From Actinomadura_E scrupuli (GTDB lineage Bacteria; Actinomycetota; Actinomycetes; Streptosporangiales; Streptosporangiaceae), in the NCBI RefSeq assembly GCF_050971785.1, contig NZ_JBPCCU010000002.1:1386853-1450852 (forward strand): a stretch of DNA of 64,000 bases, in the 5' to 3' direction. Below are positions 1 through 11,589 of the stretch, piece by piece; the first letter of the stretch is position 1; each line of letters starts with the position of its first letter. The notes below the pieces were generated by a model, which did no database searches, was not told the DNA's origin, and was given only the letters and a program-made list of their open reading frames with translations. A program made the translations under genes and the position numbers.

Positions 1-94
1 GGACGGACGAGACCGCGGCGAGGATGTCGTCCCAGCGCTTCTCGGTGAAGACGCAGATGACGACCGAGATGGAGGGGGTCACGGGGACGGTCAC
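1..94 (-). CDS. Glycosyltransferase family 2, N-terminal fragment (runs off the window)
   Basis: Only the first 31 codons are inside the window. The start is a GTG that overlaps the stop codon of the preceding acyltransferase gene in a GTGA arrangement, so the two are translationally coupled. The visible peptide contains ISVVICVFTEKRWDDILAAV, which is the first beta strand and following helix of GT2 (GT-A fold) transferases. GT2 enzymes move a sugar from a nucleotide sugar to a lipid or glycan acceptor. The context, after a GT2 and a CelD-type acyltransferase, suggests synthesis of a surface glycan or glycolipid. The acceptor cannot be told from this fragment. Confidence 0.75.
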   Translation of the reverse strand, partial: MTVPVTPSISVVICVFTEKRWDDILAAVSSV

Positions 95-1170
95 CTGGAC
101 CTCGTCACGAGGGCGCGCGCCTTCGCGTAGGTCTTGAGGACCTTGTCGGCGCGGGCGTAGAGCCGGGGATTGTCGAGTGCGGCGTTGCGGGCGCGGCTGA
201 GCGGCACGGTGCGCACCCAGTGCACGCCCGCACCGGCGGACGGCCGGGTCACCCGGCCCTCGGCGATGGGGATCTCGCGGCTCTTGAGCCACTCCTTGAA
301 CTCCTTGCCCCCACGGCCCATGGCGATCTCCGTGACGCCGTGCTCGGCGCAGCCCTGGGCCAGCCGCAGGTGCCCGATCATGCCGGGGGAGTACCTGGCG
401 TACGCGGTGTCGTAGGCCGGGAACCAGCCGGCCATCACGGGCCCGTTGCGCAGCCCGAAGTGCATCGACACCGGCTTGTCGCCGGCGGACAGCACGCTCA
501 GTACCCCGAATCCGCTCTGGTGGAAGTGCTCCATCAGCCGCACTATCAAGGGCCGTGCGAACCGGTCGGTCCGCCCCGTGCGGTTGTACTGATCGGACTT
601 CCAGGCCATCAGCAGGCGGAGTTCGGCCGGGTCGGCCGAGGAGAAGGTGTAACGCACCTCGCCCTCCTCCCGTCCGAGCTTGCGCTCCTTGTAGCGGATG
701 GTCTTGTGCGTCTTGGGCGCCAGCTTGCGGGCCTCTTCCTGGTAGACGCCGAAACCGGCGCTCAGGTCGATGATCGGCTCGACTCTTTTGACGGTCTGGT
801 ACGGCGCGAACATCCGCTGGTGGCCGAGCAGGTGGTCGAAGTCCCACACGCCCAGCCCGCACGCCTTCAGCAGCGCCCGCGGGTCCAGGTCGAGGTCGGG
901 GGCGGCGACGATGCCCTGCAGGTCGGTGAGGCCGAAGCCGACCGGGTGCCCGATGCCCGGTGCCTGCTTCTCGTAGGGGAAGAACGCGACAACGTCCGGG
1001 CCATCGCTGACGACGGCGACCCGGACGTTGGGGCGGAGGCGGCCGACTCCGAGGGTGAACTCCGGTGCGAGGAACGGGTTGCCCAGCAGCGGGTCGGCCT
1101 GTTGCAGAGCCCGCCATCGCTCGACCTCGGTCTCGCCGAGGTCGAGCGGGTGGGCGACGTCTATCTTCAT
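91..1170 (-). CDS. CelD/BcsL-type GNAT acyltransferase
   Basis: 359-residue protein of the CelD/BcsL acetyltransferase family (two GNAT folds, Acetyltransf_6 type). The N-terminal half carries the usual 'NPFLAPEF' style segment near residue 31 and the C-terminal half the conserved HFGLRNG and MGRGGKEFKEWL region expected of the acyl-CoA-binding GNAT domain. Members of this family acylate polysaccharides or cell-wall precursors; the substrate here is unknown. The gene starts 10 nt after the upstream GT2 gene and its stop overlaps the next GT2 start, so it is the middle gene of a three-gene surface-glycan unit. The SD-like AGGTGAA lies at the end of the upstream gene. Confidence 0.75.
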   Translation of the reverse strand: MKIDVAHPLDLGETEVERWRALQQADPLLGNPFLAPEFTLGVGRLRPNVRVAVVSDGPDVVAFFPYEKQAPGIGHPVGFGLTDLQGIVAAPDLDLDPRALLKACGLGVWDFDHLLGHQRMFAPYQTVKRVEPIIDLSAGFGVYQEEARKLAPKTHKTIRYKERKLGREEGEVRYTFSSADPAELRLLMAWKSDQYNRTGRTDRFARPLIVRLMEHFHQSGFGVLSVLSAGDKPVSMHFGLRNGPVMAGWFPAYDTAYARYSPGMIGHLRLAQGCAEHGVTEIAMGRGGKEFKEWLKSREIPIAEGRVTRPSAGAGVHWVRTVPLSRARNAALDNPRLYARADKVLKTYAKARALVTRSR

Positions 1171-1180
1171 CGGGTGATCT

Positions 1181-2053
1181 TCACCTGCTCTGGGCCCCGT
1201 CCTGGACCGCGTGGGCGAACGCGGCCGCCCGCCAGCTCGGCGAGACCGGCTCCAGCGGCTGGGTCAGCTCGGTGGTGTCGGTCAGCTTGCCCTGGAAACG
1301 CAGGCTCAGCATGGTCCGCAGCACCCGCCAGCCGTCGCGGAAGGTGTTGAGGTTGGACTCCCCGTGCCGGCGGTTGCTCTCGTGGCTGGCCACCTCGGCC
1401 ATCTTGAGGCCGGCGCGGATGGCGTTGACGCACATCTCGGTCTCGATCTCGAACCCCGTGGACTTGAGCTCGAGCCGGTCGACCGCCGAGCGCCGCATCG
1501 CGACGTAGCCGTAGCACAGGTCACTCCAGTTGGTGCGGTAGAGCGAGTTGGCCAGGCCGGTGAGGGCCTTGTTGCCGACGCTGCGCAGCCCGGTCAGGTC
1601 GTCGGAGCCGCCCCCGCAGGCATACCGAGAACCCTTGACGAAATCGAACCCGCGGCAGATCAGTGCGAGGAAGGCGTCGAACTCCGCCGGGTCCATGCTG
1701 CCGTCCGCGTCCAGCATGATCAGAACGTCGGAGGTCGCGGCCGCCATCCCCACCCGCATCGCGGTGCCCTTGCCGGTGGGCGGCTCCACGATGATCACAG
1801 CGTCCTGGCGCAGCAGCCGGGCGATCTCGACCGTGCCGTCGGTGGACTCGCCATCGACGATCACGACCTCGTCCACCGCGGTCAGCCGGGGCAAGAGCCA
1901 TCGCAGATTGTCGGCTTCGTTCAGCGTGGGGATCACGGCGGTCACCGTGGGCCACTGTGTACGGCGCCGGGACGCATCGAACCGGTGCCTGTTCAGGGCC
2001 GGAGCGTAACGAGCGGCGCCGGCGGCGATCGTGAGGGGTTCAGGCGTGTTCAT
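1181..2053 (-). CDS. GT2 glycosyltransferase, dolichol-phosphate mannose synthase-like
   Basis: 290-residue GT-A glycosyltransferase of the DPM1/DPG-synthase type. Motifs seen: VTAVIPTLNEADN at the nucleotide-binding strand, VDGESTDGT, LDADGSMDP (the metal-binding DxD-like motif) and KGSRY, in the order typical of polyprenyl-phosphate sugar transferases. It probably transfers a hexose from a nucleotide sugar to a polyprenyl phosphate. No C-terminal membrane segments are visible. I chose the ATG giving MNTPEPL; an 18-codon upstream extension is open but has no supporting signal. It is followed closely by the acyltransferase and another GT2, and separated from mak by 141 bp that may hold its promoter. 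Confidence 0.8.
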   Translation of the reverse strand: MNTPEPLTIAAGAARYAPALNRHRFDASRRRTQWPTVTAVIPTLNEADNLRWLLPRLTAVDEVVIVDGESTDGTVEIARLLRQDAVIIVEPPTGKGTAMRVGMAAATSDVLIMLDADGSMDPAEFDAFLALICRGFDFVKGSRYACGGGSDDLTGLRSVGNKALTGLANSLYRTNWSDLCYGYVAMRRSAVDRLELKSTGFEIETEMCVNAIRAGLKMAEVASHESNRRHGESNLNTFRDGWRVLRTMLSLRFQGKLTDTTELTQPLEPVSPSWRAAAFAHAVQDGAQSR

Positions 2054-2194
2054 GTGGAGCCCCCGGGGAGGTTGGTGTCTGACCTCTTTGATGCCAGTCG
2101 CCCACATGATGTTTGGAGGAATCTTCGGGGGACTCCCAAAAGTGACGCAGACCTAACTACGTCACCGGTACGGCTCCGCCCGGTAAGGGGATCA

Positions 2195-3625
2195 TTACCG
2201 TCCGCGCGATCGGGCATGGGCGGCGAAACCGGACAACGGGATGTGCAGCCACGACGGCCGGTTGCGGGCCTCGTAGAGCACCTCGTAGACGGCCTTGTCG
2301 AACTCGAACGCGCGGAGCAGCACCTCGTGGGCGTGCGGGTCGGGCCCGCCCGCCTGGGCGTATCCACGGCAGAACGCCGCGCGGTTGCGGTCCGCCCATT
2401 CGCGGGCCCGGGCCTGCAGCCGCTCGGCGGAGTCGGGGACGGAGCCGGGCTGGTGCTGGCCGGAGAGCAGGCTGTGCTGGCCGGAGAGCAGGAACTGCGC
2501 CGCGTACTCGAAGGACCGCAACATGCCGGCGACGTCGCGCAGCGGGTGGCCCGGCGCCCGCCGCTCGGCCAGCGAGCGGGCCGGTTCGCCTTCGAAGTCC
2601 AGCACCACCCAGCGATGCTCGGTGCGCATGACCTGGCCCAGGTGGTAGTCACCGTGGATCCGCTGGACCGGCAGGGGCCCGTCGAGCTTGGCCAGGTCGT
2701 CGTAGGCGGCCGCGATCAGGTCGCTGTAGGGCGCCAGCTCGGGCACCGCCTCCCGGGCCTCCACCAGCCGGTCGTGCATCACCCGGGCGGTCGCCCGCAC
2801 CTCGTCGGCGGGCAGCCGGGTGACGTCGAAGGCCACCGCCAGGTCGCGGTGCACCGCCGCGGTCGCCGCGCCGAGCCGCTCGGCCTCCGCCGCGAAGTCG
2901 CCCCCGGCCTCCTCCGCGCGGATCCCGGGCCGGTCGGCGGCGTGCGCGTACAGGTCGCGCACGCTGGTGGTCGCCAGCCGCCAGCCGTCCGTGGCCGAGG
3001 ACAGGAACTGCGACAGCATGCCGAGGGTCGTCTGCTCGCCCTCCAGCGTCGTGTCGATCCAGCCGTACAGCTCCGGGATGGCGCCGCAGCCGACCTCGGA
3101 GAGCCCGAGGTTCATCTCCAGGTCGGGGTTGACCCCGGGTGTCAGGCGCCGGAACAGCTTGCAGATGTAGGTCTCGCCGAAGATGAGCGAGGTGTTGCTC
3201 TGCTCGGCGGGGCTGGCCAGGCTGGCCAGTGCCGTCTCGATCCGCGTGCCGGGGACCGTGTGGAACGACAGATCCCCCACCCGGGCGTCGCCGGCCAGCT
3301 TGGCCAGCAGCACCCGGGTGAGCTCCGGATCATGTACGGCGTCGTATACGCGCGGATCGTGGAACCCGCCCGCCTCCGGGCAGATCTCGGCGTACTCCAG
3401 CCGCCCCGGCAGCAGGCCGCGCGCCCCCACCAGCACCTGGTAGTGGTCCAGCAGGTCGCCCTGGCGGACGCCCAGGATCAGATGGTGGAGGCCGGGATCC
3501 CCCGGCACCAGCTCGGTGCCGGAGAGGATCTCGACGTGGGCTGCCCCCCTGCCCTTCCCGGCGAACCAACGTTGCCTGGGGAGCCAGGTGGCGAGGGACT
3601 GTTCGAGGCCGGCGGGCAGTCGCAC
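2195..3625 (-). CDS. mak: Maltokinase
   Basis: 476-residue maltokinase (Pep2), which phosphorylates maltose from TreS to maltose 1-phosphate, the donor for GlgE. Visible features: the N-terminal cap motif LPRQRWFAGKG near residue 15, and in the aminoglycoside-phosphotransferase-like catalytic lobe HGDYHLGQ and DFEGEPARSL, which carry the catalytic Asp and metal ligands. The start is GTG, preceded by GGAGGTG that lies inside the end of treS, so it is coupled to treS. Near the C-terminal third a seven-residue segment (LLSGQHS/LLSGQHQ) is duplicated in tandem, reflecting a 21-bp DNA duplication at about 2450-2495. glgB, often next in other actinomycetes, is not here. Confidence 0.92.
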   Translation of the reverse strand: MRLPAGLEQSLATWLPRQRWFAGKGRGAAHVEILSGTELVPGDPGLHHLILGVRQGDLLDHYQVLVGARGLLPGRLEYAEICPEAGGFHDPRVYDAVHDPELTRVLLAKLAGDARVGDLSFHTVPGTRIETALASLASPAEQSNTSLIFGETYICKLFRRLTPGVNPDLEMNLGLSEVGCGAIPELYGWIDTTLEGEQTTLGMLSQFLSSATDGWRLATTSVRDLYAHAADRPGIRAEEAGGDFAAEAERLGAATAAVHRDLAVAFDVTRLPADEVRATARVMHDRLVEAREAVPELAPYSDLIAAAYDDLAKLDGPLPVQRIHGDYHLGQVMRTEHRWVVLDFEGEPARSLAERRAPGHPLRDVAGMLRSFEYAAQFLLSGQHSLLSGQHQPGSVPDSAERLQARAREWADRNRAAFCRGYAQAGGPDPHAHEVLLRAFEFDKAVYEVLYEARNRPSWLHIPLSGFAAHARSRGR

Positions 3626-3631
3626 TGACTT

Positions 3632-5451
<1,820 letters not shown>

Positions 5452-5455
<4 letters not shown>

Positions 5456-7584
5456 CTCTCGCTGCTCCTGAGCGGGGAGGTGGGACCGGGACGATCCAGC
5501 GTGAAAATATGGGCGGGCCGTGCATGCGGATCAAGGCGCACGTAGTTCGCCTGACCCCACTGGTACGACTCGCCGGAGAGTTCGTCGGTCACGGCGAACT
5601 CGGGGTGGTGCGGATCGACGCCCAGCGCGGGCAGATCGAGATGGACGGTCGCCTCCCGCACTTGGTACGGGTTGAGATTGACCACGATCAGCACCGTGTC
5701 CGCGGGTGCGTCACCGCCCGGATCCACCCGTTTGGAGAAGCAGATCATGTCGGGCTGGTCCACGTGATGAAACCGCAGGTTACGTAGCTTACCCAGAGCC
5801 GGGTGAGCTCGTCGCAGCATGTTGAGCCTGGTGATGAGGGGTGCGATGCTCCGGCCCTCCCGCTCGGCCTTCTCCCAGTCGCGCGGGCGGTACTGGTACT
5901 TCTCCGAGTCGCGGTACTCCTCGCTGCCGGGCCGGACCGGAATGTTCTCGATCAGCTCGTAGCCCGAGTAGACCCCCCAGGTCGGGGAGAGCATCGCGGC
6001 CAGGACGGCGCGGATCTCGAAGGCCGGCCGGCCGCCGTGCACGAGGTACTCGTTGAGGATGTCGGGCGTGTTGACGAAGAAGTTCGGCCGCATGTACTTC
6101 GCCGCGTCGCCGGACAGCTCCCGGAGGTAGTCCTCGAGCTCGTCCTTGCTGTTGCGCCAGGTGAAGTAGGTGTACGACTGGTGGAAGCCGATCTTGCCGA
6201 GGGTGTGCATCATCGCCGGCCGGGTGAACGCCTCGGCCAGGAAGAGCACGTCGGGGTCGGTCCGGGCGATCTCGGCGAGCAGCCGCTCCCAGAAGGCCAC
6301 CGGCTTCGTGTGCGGGTTGTCCACCCGGAAGATCCGCACCCCGTGGTCCATCCAGTGCCGCACGACCCGCAGCACCTCCTGGTAGATGCCCTCGGGATCC
6401 CGGTCGAAGTTGATCGGGTAGATGTCCTGGTACTTCTTCGGCGGGTTCTCCGCGTAGGCGATCGTGCCGTCCGCGCGGACGCTGAACCACTCGGGATGCT
6501 CGGTGACCCAGGGGTGGTCGGGGGAGCACTGCAGCGCGAGGTCCAGCGCGATCTCCAGGCCGAGGTCCCGGGCGTAGGACACGAAGGCGTCGAAGTCCTC
6601 GATCGTGCCGAGGTCGGGGTGGACGGCGTCGTGGCCGCCGTCGCGGGAACCGATCGCCCACGGCACCCCCGGATCGTCCGGGCCCGCGTTGAGGGTGTTG
6701 TTCGGGCCCTTGCGGAACGTCGTGCCGATCGGGTGGATGGGCGGGAGGTACAGGACGTCGAAGCCCATGTCGGCGACGGCGGGGAGCCGCTTCATCGCGG
6801 TCCGGAACGTGCCCGACTGCGGGGGCCGCCGGGCGGTCGGGTCGTAGGAGGCGCCCTCCGACCGGGGGAAGAACTCGTACCACGAGCCGTACAGGGCGCG
6901 CTCGCGATGGACCATGACGGGGAGCCACTCGGTCGTGGTCACCAGGTCGCGCAGCGGATGGCGGAGCAGCGCCGCCGTGATCTCGGGTGCCCCCGCGGCG
7001 GCGAGCCGGTCGGCGGCCGGACGGGCCTTGATGATCAAGTCGCGCGACAATCGCGACAATCTGGACCGTTCCTTGCCGGTGGCGCCCTTGGCCGCGCGGG
7101 CGAAGAGCAGGGACCCCTCCTTGAACATCAGGTCCACGTCCTGGCCGCGCGGGATCTTGATCTCCGCGTCGTGCCGCCAGTGCGCGATGGGGTCGCCCCA
7201 GGCCTCGACCCGGTAGTGCCACAGGCCGGGCTCGCCGACGGTCACCTCCGCGCCGAGCCGGTCGGTGCCGGGAACGCGCTCGCTCATGTGCACCAGCGGC
7301 CTGGGCGCGCCGGAGGGATCTCGCAGCACCACTCCGGCGCCGAGCATCTCGTGGCCCTCACGGAACACCGTCGCGGAGACCTCGAAGGTCTCGCCGGCGC
7401 TCGCCTTGGCGGGCCAGAGCGCACCGACCCCGTTGGAGCACGGGACCTGCGGTTCCACGTCAAGGATGGGTATGCGTCCGATCATCGGCGGCAACGCTAC
7501 AGACGCGGTCTCGGCGGCGGAGTGAACTTTGCCCAAATAATGATCAACCGCCTCTTCGGTCAGGTCGCGCGGATCCGACTGCAT
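5452..7584 (-). CDS. glgE: Alpha-1,4-glucan:maltose-1-phosphate maltosyltransferase
   Basis: 710-residue GH13_3 enzyme that elongates alpha-1,4-glucans with maltose 1-phosphate. The N-terminal beta domain (GRIPILDV, then VSATVFREGHEMLGAGVVLRD) and catalytic domain features are clear: RIFRVDNPHTKP with the nucleophile Asp, and VLFLAEAFTRPAMM with the acid/base Glu. First gene of the glgE-treS-mak unit; the next two genes overlap or nearly touch. The ATG at the far end gives a 33-residue extension before MIGRIPIL; extensions are common in actinobacterial GlgE and the internal ATG has no ribosome-binding site, so I keep the longer form. glgP is divergent, about 260 bp away. Confidence 0.93.
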
Positions 7585-7847
7585 CGTTCACCCCAGGCTT
7601 GCTCGCCGGGTCCAGATCAGGACCCCCTCTGAACCTCACCAATCCTGCGTCATTGAAACGAGTGGAATGTCCGCTCTCCGAGACCAGAGGAGGTGCGCGG
7701 GACGCGTGACCAGTGATCACGATGGAACGCGCCAGGAAGAAAAGACCCTCACCACCGGTCTTGATCGTTAGTTTTCGCTATCCGGAGACAATCAGGTGCC
7801 CCGGAACGGTCGCGAGCATGGTCCGGAAGCGCCTAGCGTTACTGGGC
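7585..7847. promoter_or_regulatory. Divergent glgE/glgP promoter region
   Basis: About 260 bp between glgE and the preferred glgP start. The stretch 7755-7800 is clearly AT-richer than its surroundings and is the best place for promoters. A TAGCGT hexamer at 7834-7839 sits 8 nt before the preferred glgP GTG, the spacing of a leaderless start. No operator was recognised apart from the short palindrome GTGATCAC near 7712. Confidence 0.4.
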
Positions 7848-10484
7848 GTGAAGGCCATCCGACGATTCACCGTCCGCACCGTCCTGCCCGCGCCCCTCCA
7901 GGGGCTCGAAGAGCTCGTGCTCAACCTGCGCTGGTCCTGGCACAGTGAGACGCTGGAGCTGTTCCGCTCGGTGGATCCCGAGCTCTGGGAAGCCGTGCGG
8001 CAGGACCCGGTCCGGCTGCTCGGCGAGGTGCCGGCCGACCGGCTCGCCGTGCTGGCGGCCGACAAGCGGTTCCTGCGCCGGCTCGACGACGCGGTCGAGG
8101 ACCTCCGCGACTACATGACCGCGCCGCGCTGGTATCAGAGCCTGGAGGGGCCGCCCCCCGCGGCGATCGCCTACTTCTCGCCGGAGTACGGCATCGCCGC
8201 CGCGCTCCCGCAGTACTCCGGGGGACTGGGCATCCTGGCCGGCGACCACCTCAAGACCGCCAGCGATATGGGCGTCCCCATCGTCGGAGTCGGGCTGCTC
8301 TACCGCCATGGCTACTTCTCCCAGTCGCTGTCCCCGGACGGCTGGCAGCTCGAGCGTTACCCCTCGATCGACCCCAACGGGCTGCCGCTGACGCTGCTCA
8401 AGGACGCCGGCGGCGCCGCCGTGCGCGTCACCATCGGGCTGCCGGAGGGCCGCGACCTGCACGCGCAGGTCTGGCTGGCCCGGGTCGGCCGGGTGCCGCT
8501 GCTGCTGCTCGACTCCGACGTGGAGGAGAACGACCCCGCGGCCAGGGACGTCACCGACCGGCTGTACGGCGGCGGCACCGACCACCGGCTGCTGCAGGAG
8601 ATGCTGCTCGGCATCGGCGGGGTCCGCGCCATCCGGGCGTACTGCGAGATCACCGGGCACGCCGCCCCCGAGGTCTTCCACACCAACGAGGGCCATGCCG
8701 GTTTCCTCGGCCTGGAGCGCATCCGGGAGCTGGTCACCGAGCAGTCGCTCTCCTTCGACGAGGCCCTCGAATCCGTGCGGTCCGGCACGGTCTTCACCAC
8801 GCACACCCCGGTGCCGGCCGGCATCGACCGGTTCCCCCGGGAGCTCGTGCAGAAGTACTTCGGCACCGCCCAGCCGGGCGAGGCGGGGCGTGGTCAGGGC
8901 GGCGAGGCGCAGGTGCCGGTCGAGCGCGTGCTGGCGCTCGGCGCGGAGACCTACGAGGAGGGCGACCCCACCGTCTTCAACATGGCCGTGATGGGCATGC
9001 GGCTCGCCCAGCGGGTCAACGGCGTCAGCCGGCTGCACGGCGCGGTCAGCCGGGAGATGTTCGGCGGGCTGTGGGGCGGGTTCGACGTCGACGAGGTGCC
9101 GATCGGCTCCATCACCAACGGCGTGCACGCACCGACCTGGGTGGCCCCCGAGGTCATCGAGCTGGCCACCCGGGAGATCCCCTCGGTCCTCGAGGCCGGT
9201 CAGGACTGGGAGGGCGTCCAGCGCATCCCCGAGGCCGACATCTGGCGGGTGCGCCGGACACTGCGCGAGCGGCTCGTGCACGACGCCCGGCGCCGGGTGC
9301 GCGCGTCCTGGCGTCAGCGTGGCGCCTCCCCGGCCGAGCTGTCCTGGGTCGACGAGGTGCTCGACCCGGACGTGCTGACCATGGGGTTCGCCCGCCGGGT
9401 CCCCTCGTACAAGCGGCTCACCCTGATGATGCGCGACCCGGCGAGGCTGCGCGCGCTGCTGCTGGACCCCGACCGCCCGGTGCAGATCGTCATCGCCGGC
9501 AAGGCGCACCCCGCCGACGAGGGCGGCAAGCGGCTCATCCAGGAGATCGTCCGTTTCGCCGACGACGCCGGTGTGCGGCACCGCATCGTGTTCCTGCCGG
9601 ACTACGACATGGCGCTCGGCCAGGCCCTGGTGCAGGGCTGCGACGTCTGGATGAACAACCCGCTGCGGCCCCTGGAGGCGTGCGGCACCTCCGGCATGAA
9701 GGCCGCGCTCAACGGCGGCCTCAACCTGTCCATCCGGGACGGCTGGTGGGACGAGTGGTTCGACGGCCAGAACGGCTGGGCGATCCCCACCGCTGACGGG
9801 GTCACGGACGCGGACCGCCGCGACGACCTGGAGGCCTCGGCGCTCTACGAGCTGATCGAGGATCACGTCTCGGTCATGTTCTACGACCGCGACGCCTCCG
9901 GGCTGCCCCGCCGCTGGCTGGAGATGGTCAAGCACACGCTGGTCTCGCTTGGCCCGCGGGTCCTGGCGGGCCGGATGCTGCACGACTACGTCACGCAGCT
10001 GTACGCGCCCGCCGCGACGGCGGCCCGCGGCATCTCCGCCGGGGGTTACCAGGGGGCCCGCGACCTGGCCGCCTGGAAGCTCCGGGTGGCCAAGGCCTGG
10101 CCGGGCGTCAGCGTCGACCACGTCGAGTCCAGCCTGGAGTCCGGGGACGACGACAGCCCGCACGTGGGCGCCCGGCTCACCATCCGGGCGCTGGTCGGGC
10201 TCGGCGAGCTCGAACCCCGTGACGTGACGGTCGAGGTGGTCTACGGCCGGGTCGACGAGACCGACTCGCTCGTCTCACCGGCCTACCTGGAGCTCACCGG
10301 AGACGAGGTCGCCGAGGACGGCCGGCTGCGCTACGTCGGCGAGATCCCGCTGGACCGCACCGGGGCGTTCGGCTACAGCGTCCGGGTCGTGCCGCACCAC
10401 GAGCGGCTGGCCAACCGGGCCGAGCTCGGCCTGGTGGCCCTCCCGCCCGCTCCCGTCGGGATGCCCGAGGGCGACCTGCGATAG
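7848..10484 (+). CDS. glgP: Alpha-glucan phosphorylase
   Basis: 878-residue GT35 phosphorylase of the long actinobacterial type, releasing glucose 1-phosphate from alpha-1,4-glucan. YFSPEYGIAAALPQYSGGLG marks the N-terminal domain; the PLP-binding region is ACGTSGMKAALNGGLNLSI with the Schiff-base Lys in GMK. An extra C-terminal beta domain (about residues 790-878) is typical of this clade. I chose the GTG that gives VKAIRRFTVRTVLPAPL because homologs begin there; the reading frame is open for 45 more codons upstream, but that part is unlike the family. Divergent from glgE-treS-mak, so synthesis and breakdown genes share one control region. Confidence 0.92.
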   Translation: MKAIRRFTVRTVLPAPLQGLEELVLNLRWSWHSETLELFRSVDPELWEAVRQDPVRLLGEVPADRLAVLAADKRFLRRLDDAVEDLRDYMTAPRWYQSLEGPPPAAIAYFSPEYGIAAALPQYSGGLGILAGDHLKTASDMGVPIVGVGLLYRHGYFSQSLSPDGWQLERYPSIDPNGLPLTLLKDAGGAAVRVTIGLPEGRDLHAQVWLARVGRVPLLLLDSDVEENDPAARDVTDRLYGGGTDHRLLQEMLLGIGGVRAIRAYCEITGHAAPEVFHTNEGHAGFLGLERIRELVTEQSLSFDEALESVRSGTVFTTHTPVPAGIDRFPRELVQKYFGTAQPGEAGRGQGGEAQVPVERVLALGAETYEEGDPTVFNMAVMGMRLAQRVNGVSRLHGAVSREMFGGLWGGFDVDEVPIGSITNGVHAPTWVAPEVIELATREIPSVLEAGQDWEGVQRIPEADIWRVRRTLRERLVHDARRRVRASWRQRGASPAELSWVDEVLDPDVLTMGFARRVPSYKRLTLMMRDPARLRALLLDPDRPVQIVIAGKAHPADEGGKRLIQEIVRFADDAGVRHRIVFLPDYDMALGQALVQGCDVWMNNPLRPLEACGTSGMKAALNGGLNLSIRDGWWDEWFDGQNGWAIPTADGVTDADRRDDLEASALYELIEDHVSVMFYDRDASGLPRRWLEMVKHTLVSLGPRVLAGRMLHDYVTQLYAPAATAARGISAGGYQGARDLAAWKLRVAKAWPGVSVDHVESSLESGDDDSPHVGARLTIRALVGLGELEPRDVTVEVVYGRVDETDSLVSPAYLELTGDEVAEDGRLRYVGEIPLDRTGAFGYSVRVVPHHERLANRAELGLVALPPAPVGMPEGDLR

Positions 10485-10529
10485 CCCCCGCCGCTCCCGC
10501 GGTCCCGGGCCGGGCGGAAGGGGCCGGGG

Positions 10530-11588
10530 TCAGGGGGTGGGCGTCGCGGCGGCGGGCGGACGCGGCCGTACGATCGCGAGCTTGCCGCAGCGGGCACGCT
10601 GGTCGACCAGGATCCGGGCGACGGCCCGGCCCGAGGGGTCGGCCGCCTGCTGGTCCCGGAGCTTGGACTTCAGGGCGGCCAGCCGGTCTCCCAGCGCGGT
10701 GCAGTCGTCCTTGACCGTCTGGAGCAGGGTGGCGAGCCGGTCCACCGTCGTGGCTTCGACCCAGGGCTTGCCGAGGTACTTGGCCTGCAGGTAGGGGCCG
10801 CCGACCAGGGTCGTGCCGGCCGGACCGGCGTCCTCGAAGACGAGGCCCTGCTGCTGGTCCATCAGCGGGGTCCCGGCCGGGTGCCCCGTGCCGTCGCCTC
10901 CGTCGCCCAGCGGAGCCGGCACCTGCTGGAGGAAGGCGACGAGCCGGGCGCCGGCCGGGATGGCGGCCTGGAACCTGGCCGCATCGGCGTCGCCCGACCC
11001 GACCCTGACGTAGACCCGTGGCCCCGGGGCCGAACCCTTGAGGGTCTTGTCCACGCGTACCTGCATCACCACGGACTTCAAGGCCTTCTCCGGGGCGGCT
11101 CCGGACGGGCGGGCGGGCATGGGGAGCCTGGCCTGTCCCGTCGTGAACCCCTCGACCGTGCCCGTCACCACGACGTCGGCGAAGGCCGCCATCGCCGACG
11201 GCGACGACACGCCTCCCAGGTCCACGGGCAGCGGCACGACCTGGCGCTTCTGCGCCGCCGCCCAGGAGAGCAGCTTGAGGCGCTCGGCGACCAGGCGGCG
11301 CTCGGCCGGGCCGGTCAGCACCGAGGCGTCGACATGGAGCGGCCTGGGCGAGGGGGACACCGAGGCCGCGACGGGCCTGGCGCGGCCGCCGTCGTCGCCC
11401 AGGCCGGGGAGGGTCAGCACGCCGACGCCGACCGCGACCGCGCACGCGGCGACCGCCCCGGCGGTGTAACGGCGCCGGCGGACCCTGCGGCCCCGCCGTT
11501 CGGCATTGCCGGTGAGGTCGCTCACCGGCGGTACCTCGGCACTGTTGTCTTCGAGCACGGCGCGCAGCTCCTCTTCGGTGAACGGCAT
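10530..11588 (-). CDS. Membrane protein paired with SigE-family sigma factor (possible anti-sigma)
   Basis: 352-residue protein of unknown function. An acidic N-terminus (MPFTEEELRAVLEDNSAEV), a basic stretch RRGRRVRRRRY at about 31-40, one membrane span (about 42-61) and a large extracytoplasmic domain rich in Pro/Ser at its start. It begins one base after the sigma gene stop, so the two are co-translated. Single-span proteins following SigE-family sigma genes usually act as anti-sigma factors or associated sensors, but no zinc-binding HxxxCxxC motif is present, so this is inference. The gene converges with glgP with a 45-bp gap. Confidence 0.6.
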   Translation of the reverse strand: MPFTEEELRAVLEDNSAEVPPVSDLTGNAERRGRRVRRRRYTAGAVAACAVAVGVGVLTLPGLGDDGGRARPVAASVSPSPRPLHVDASVLTGPAERRLVAERLKLLSWAAAQKRQVVPLPVDLGGVSSPSAMAAFADVVVTGTVEGFTTGQARLPMPARPSGAAPEKALKSVVMQVRVDKTLKGSAPGPRVYVRVGSGDADAARFQAAIPAGARLVAFLQQVPAPLGDGGDGTGHPAGTPLMDQQQGLVFEDAGPAGTTLVGGPYLQAKYLGKPWVEATTVDRLATLLQTVKDDCTALGDRLAALKSKLRDQQAADPSGRAVARILVDQRARCGKLAIVRPRPPAAATPTP

Positions 11589-11589
11589 G

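Noticed and set aside
1211..3628. An 805-codon plus-strand open frame antisense to the GT2 and mak genes
   Set aside because: High-GC shadow frame with His/Arg/Gly/Pro-rich nonsense composition; the minus-strand genes have clear families and motifs.
7713..7847. Longer glgP start adding 45 residues
   Set aside because: The extra part is unlike the family N-terminus and is basic/low-similarity; the internal GTG has leaderless promoter spacing.
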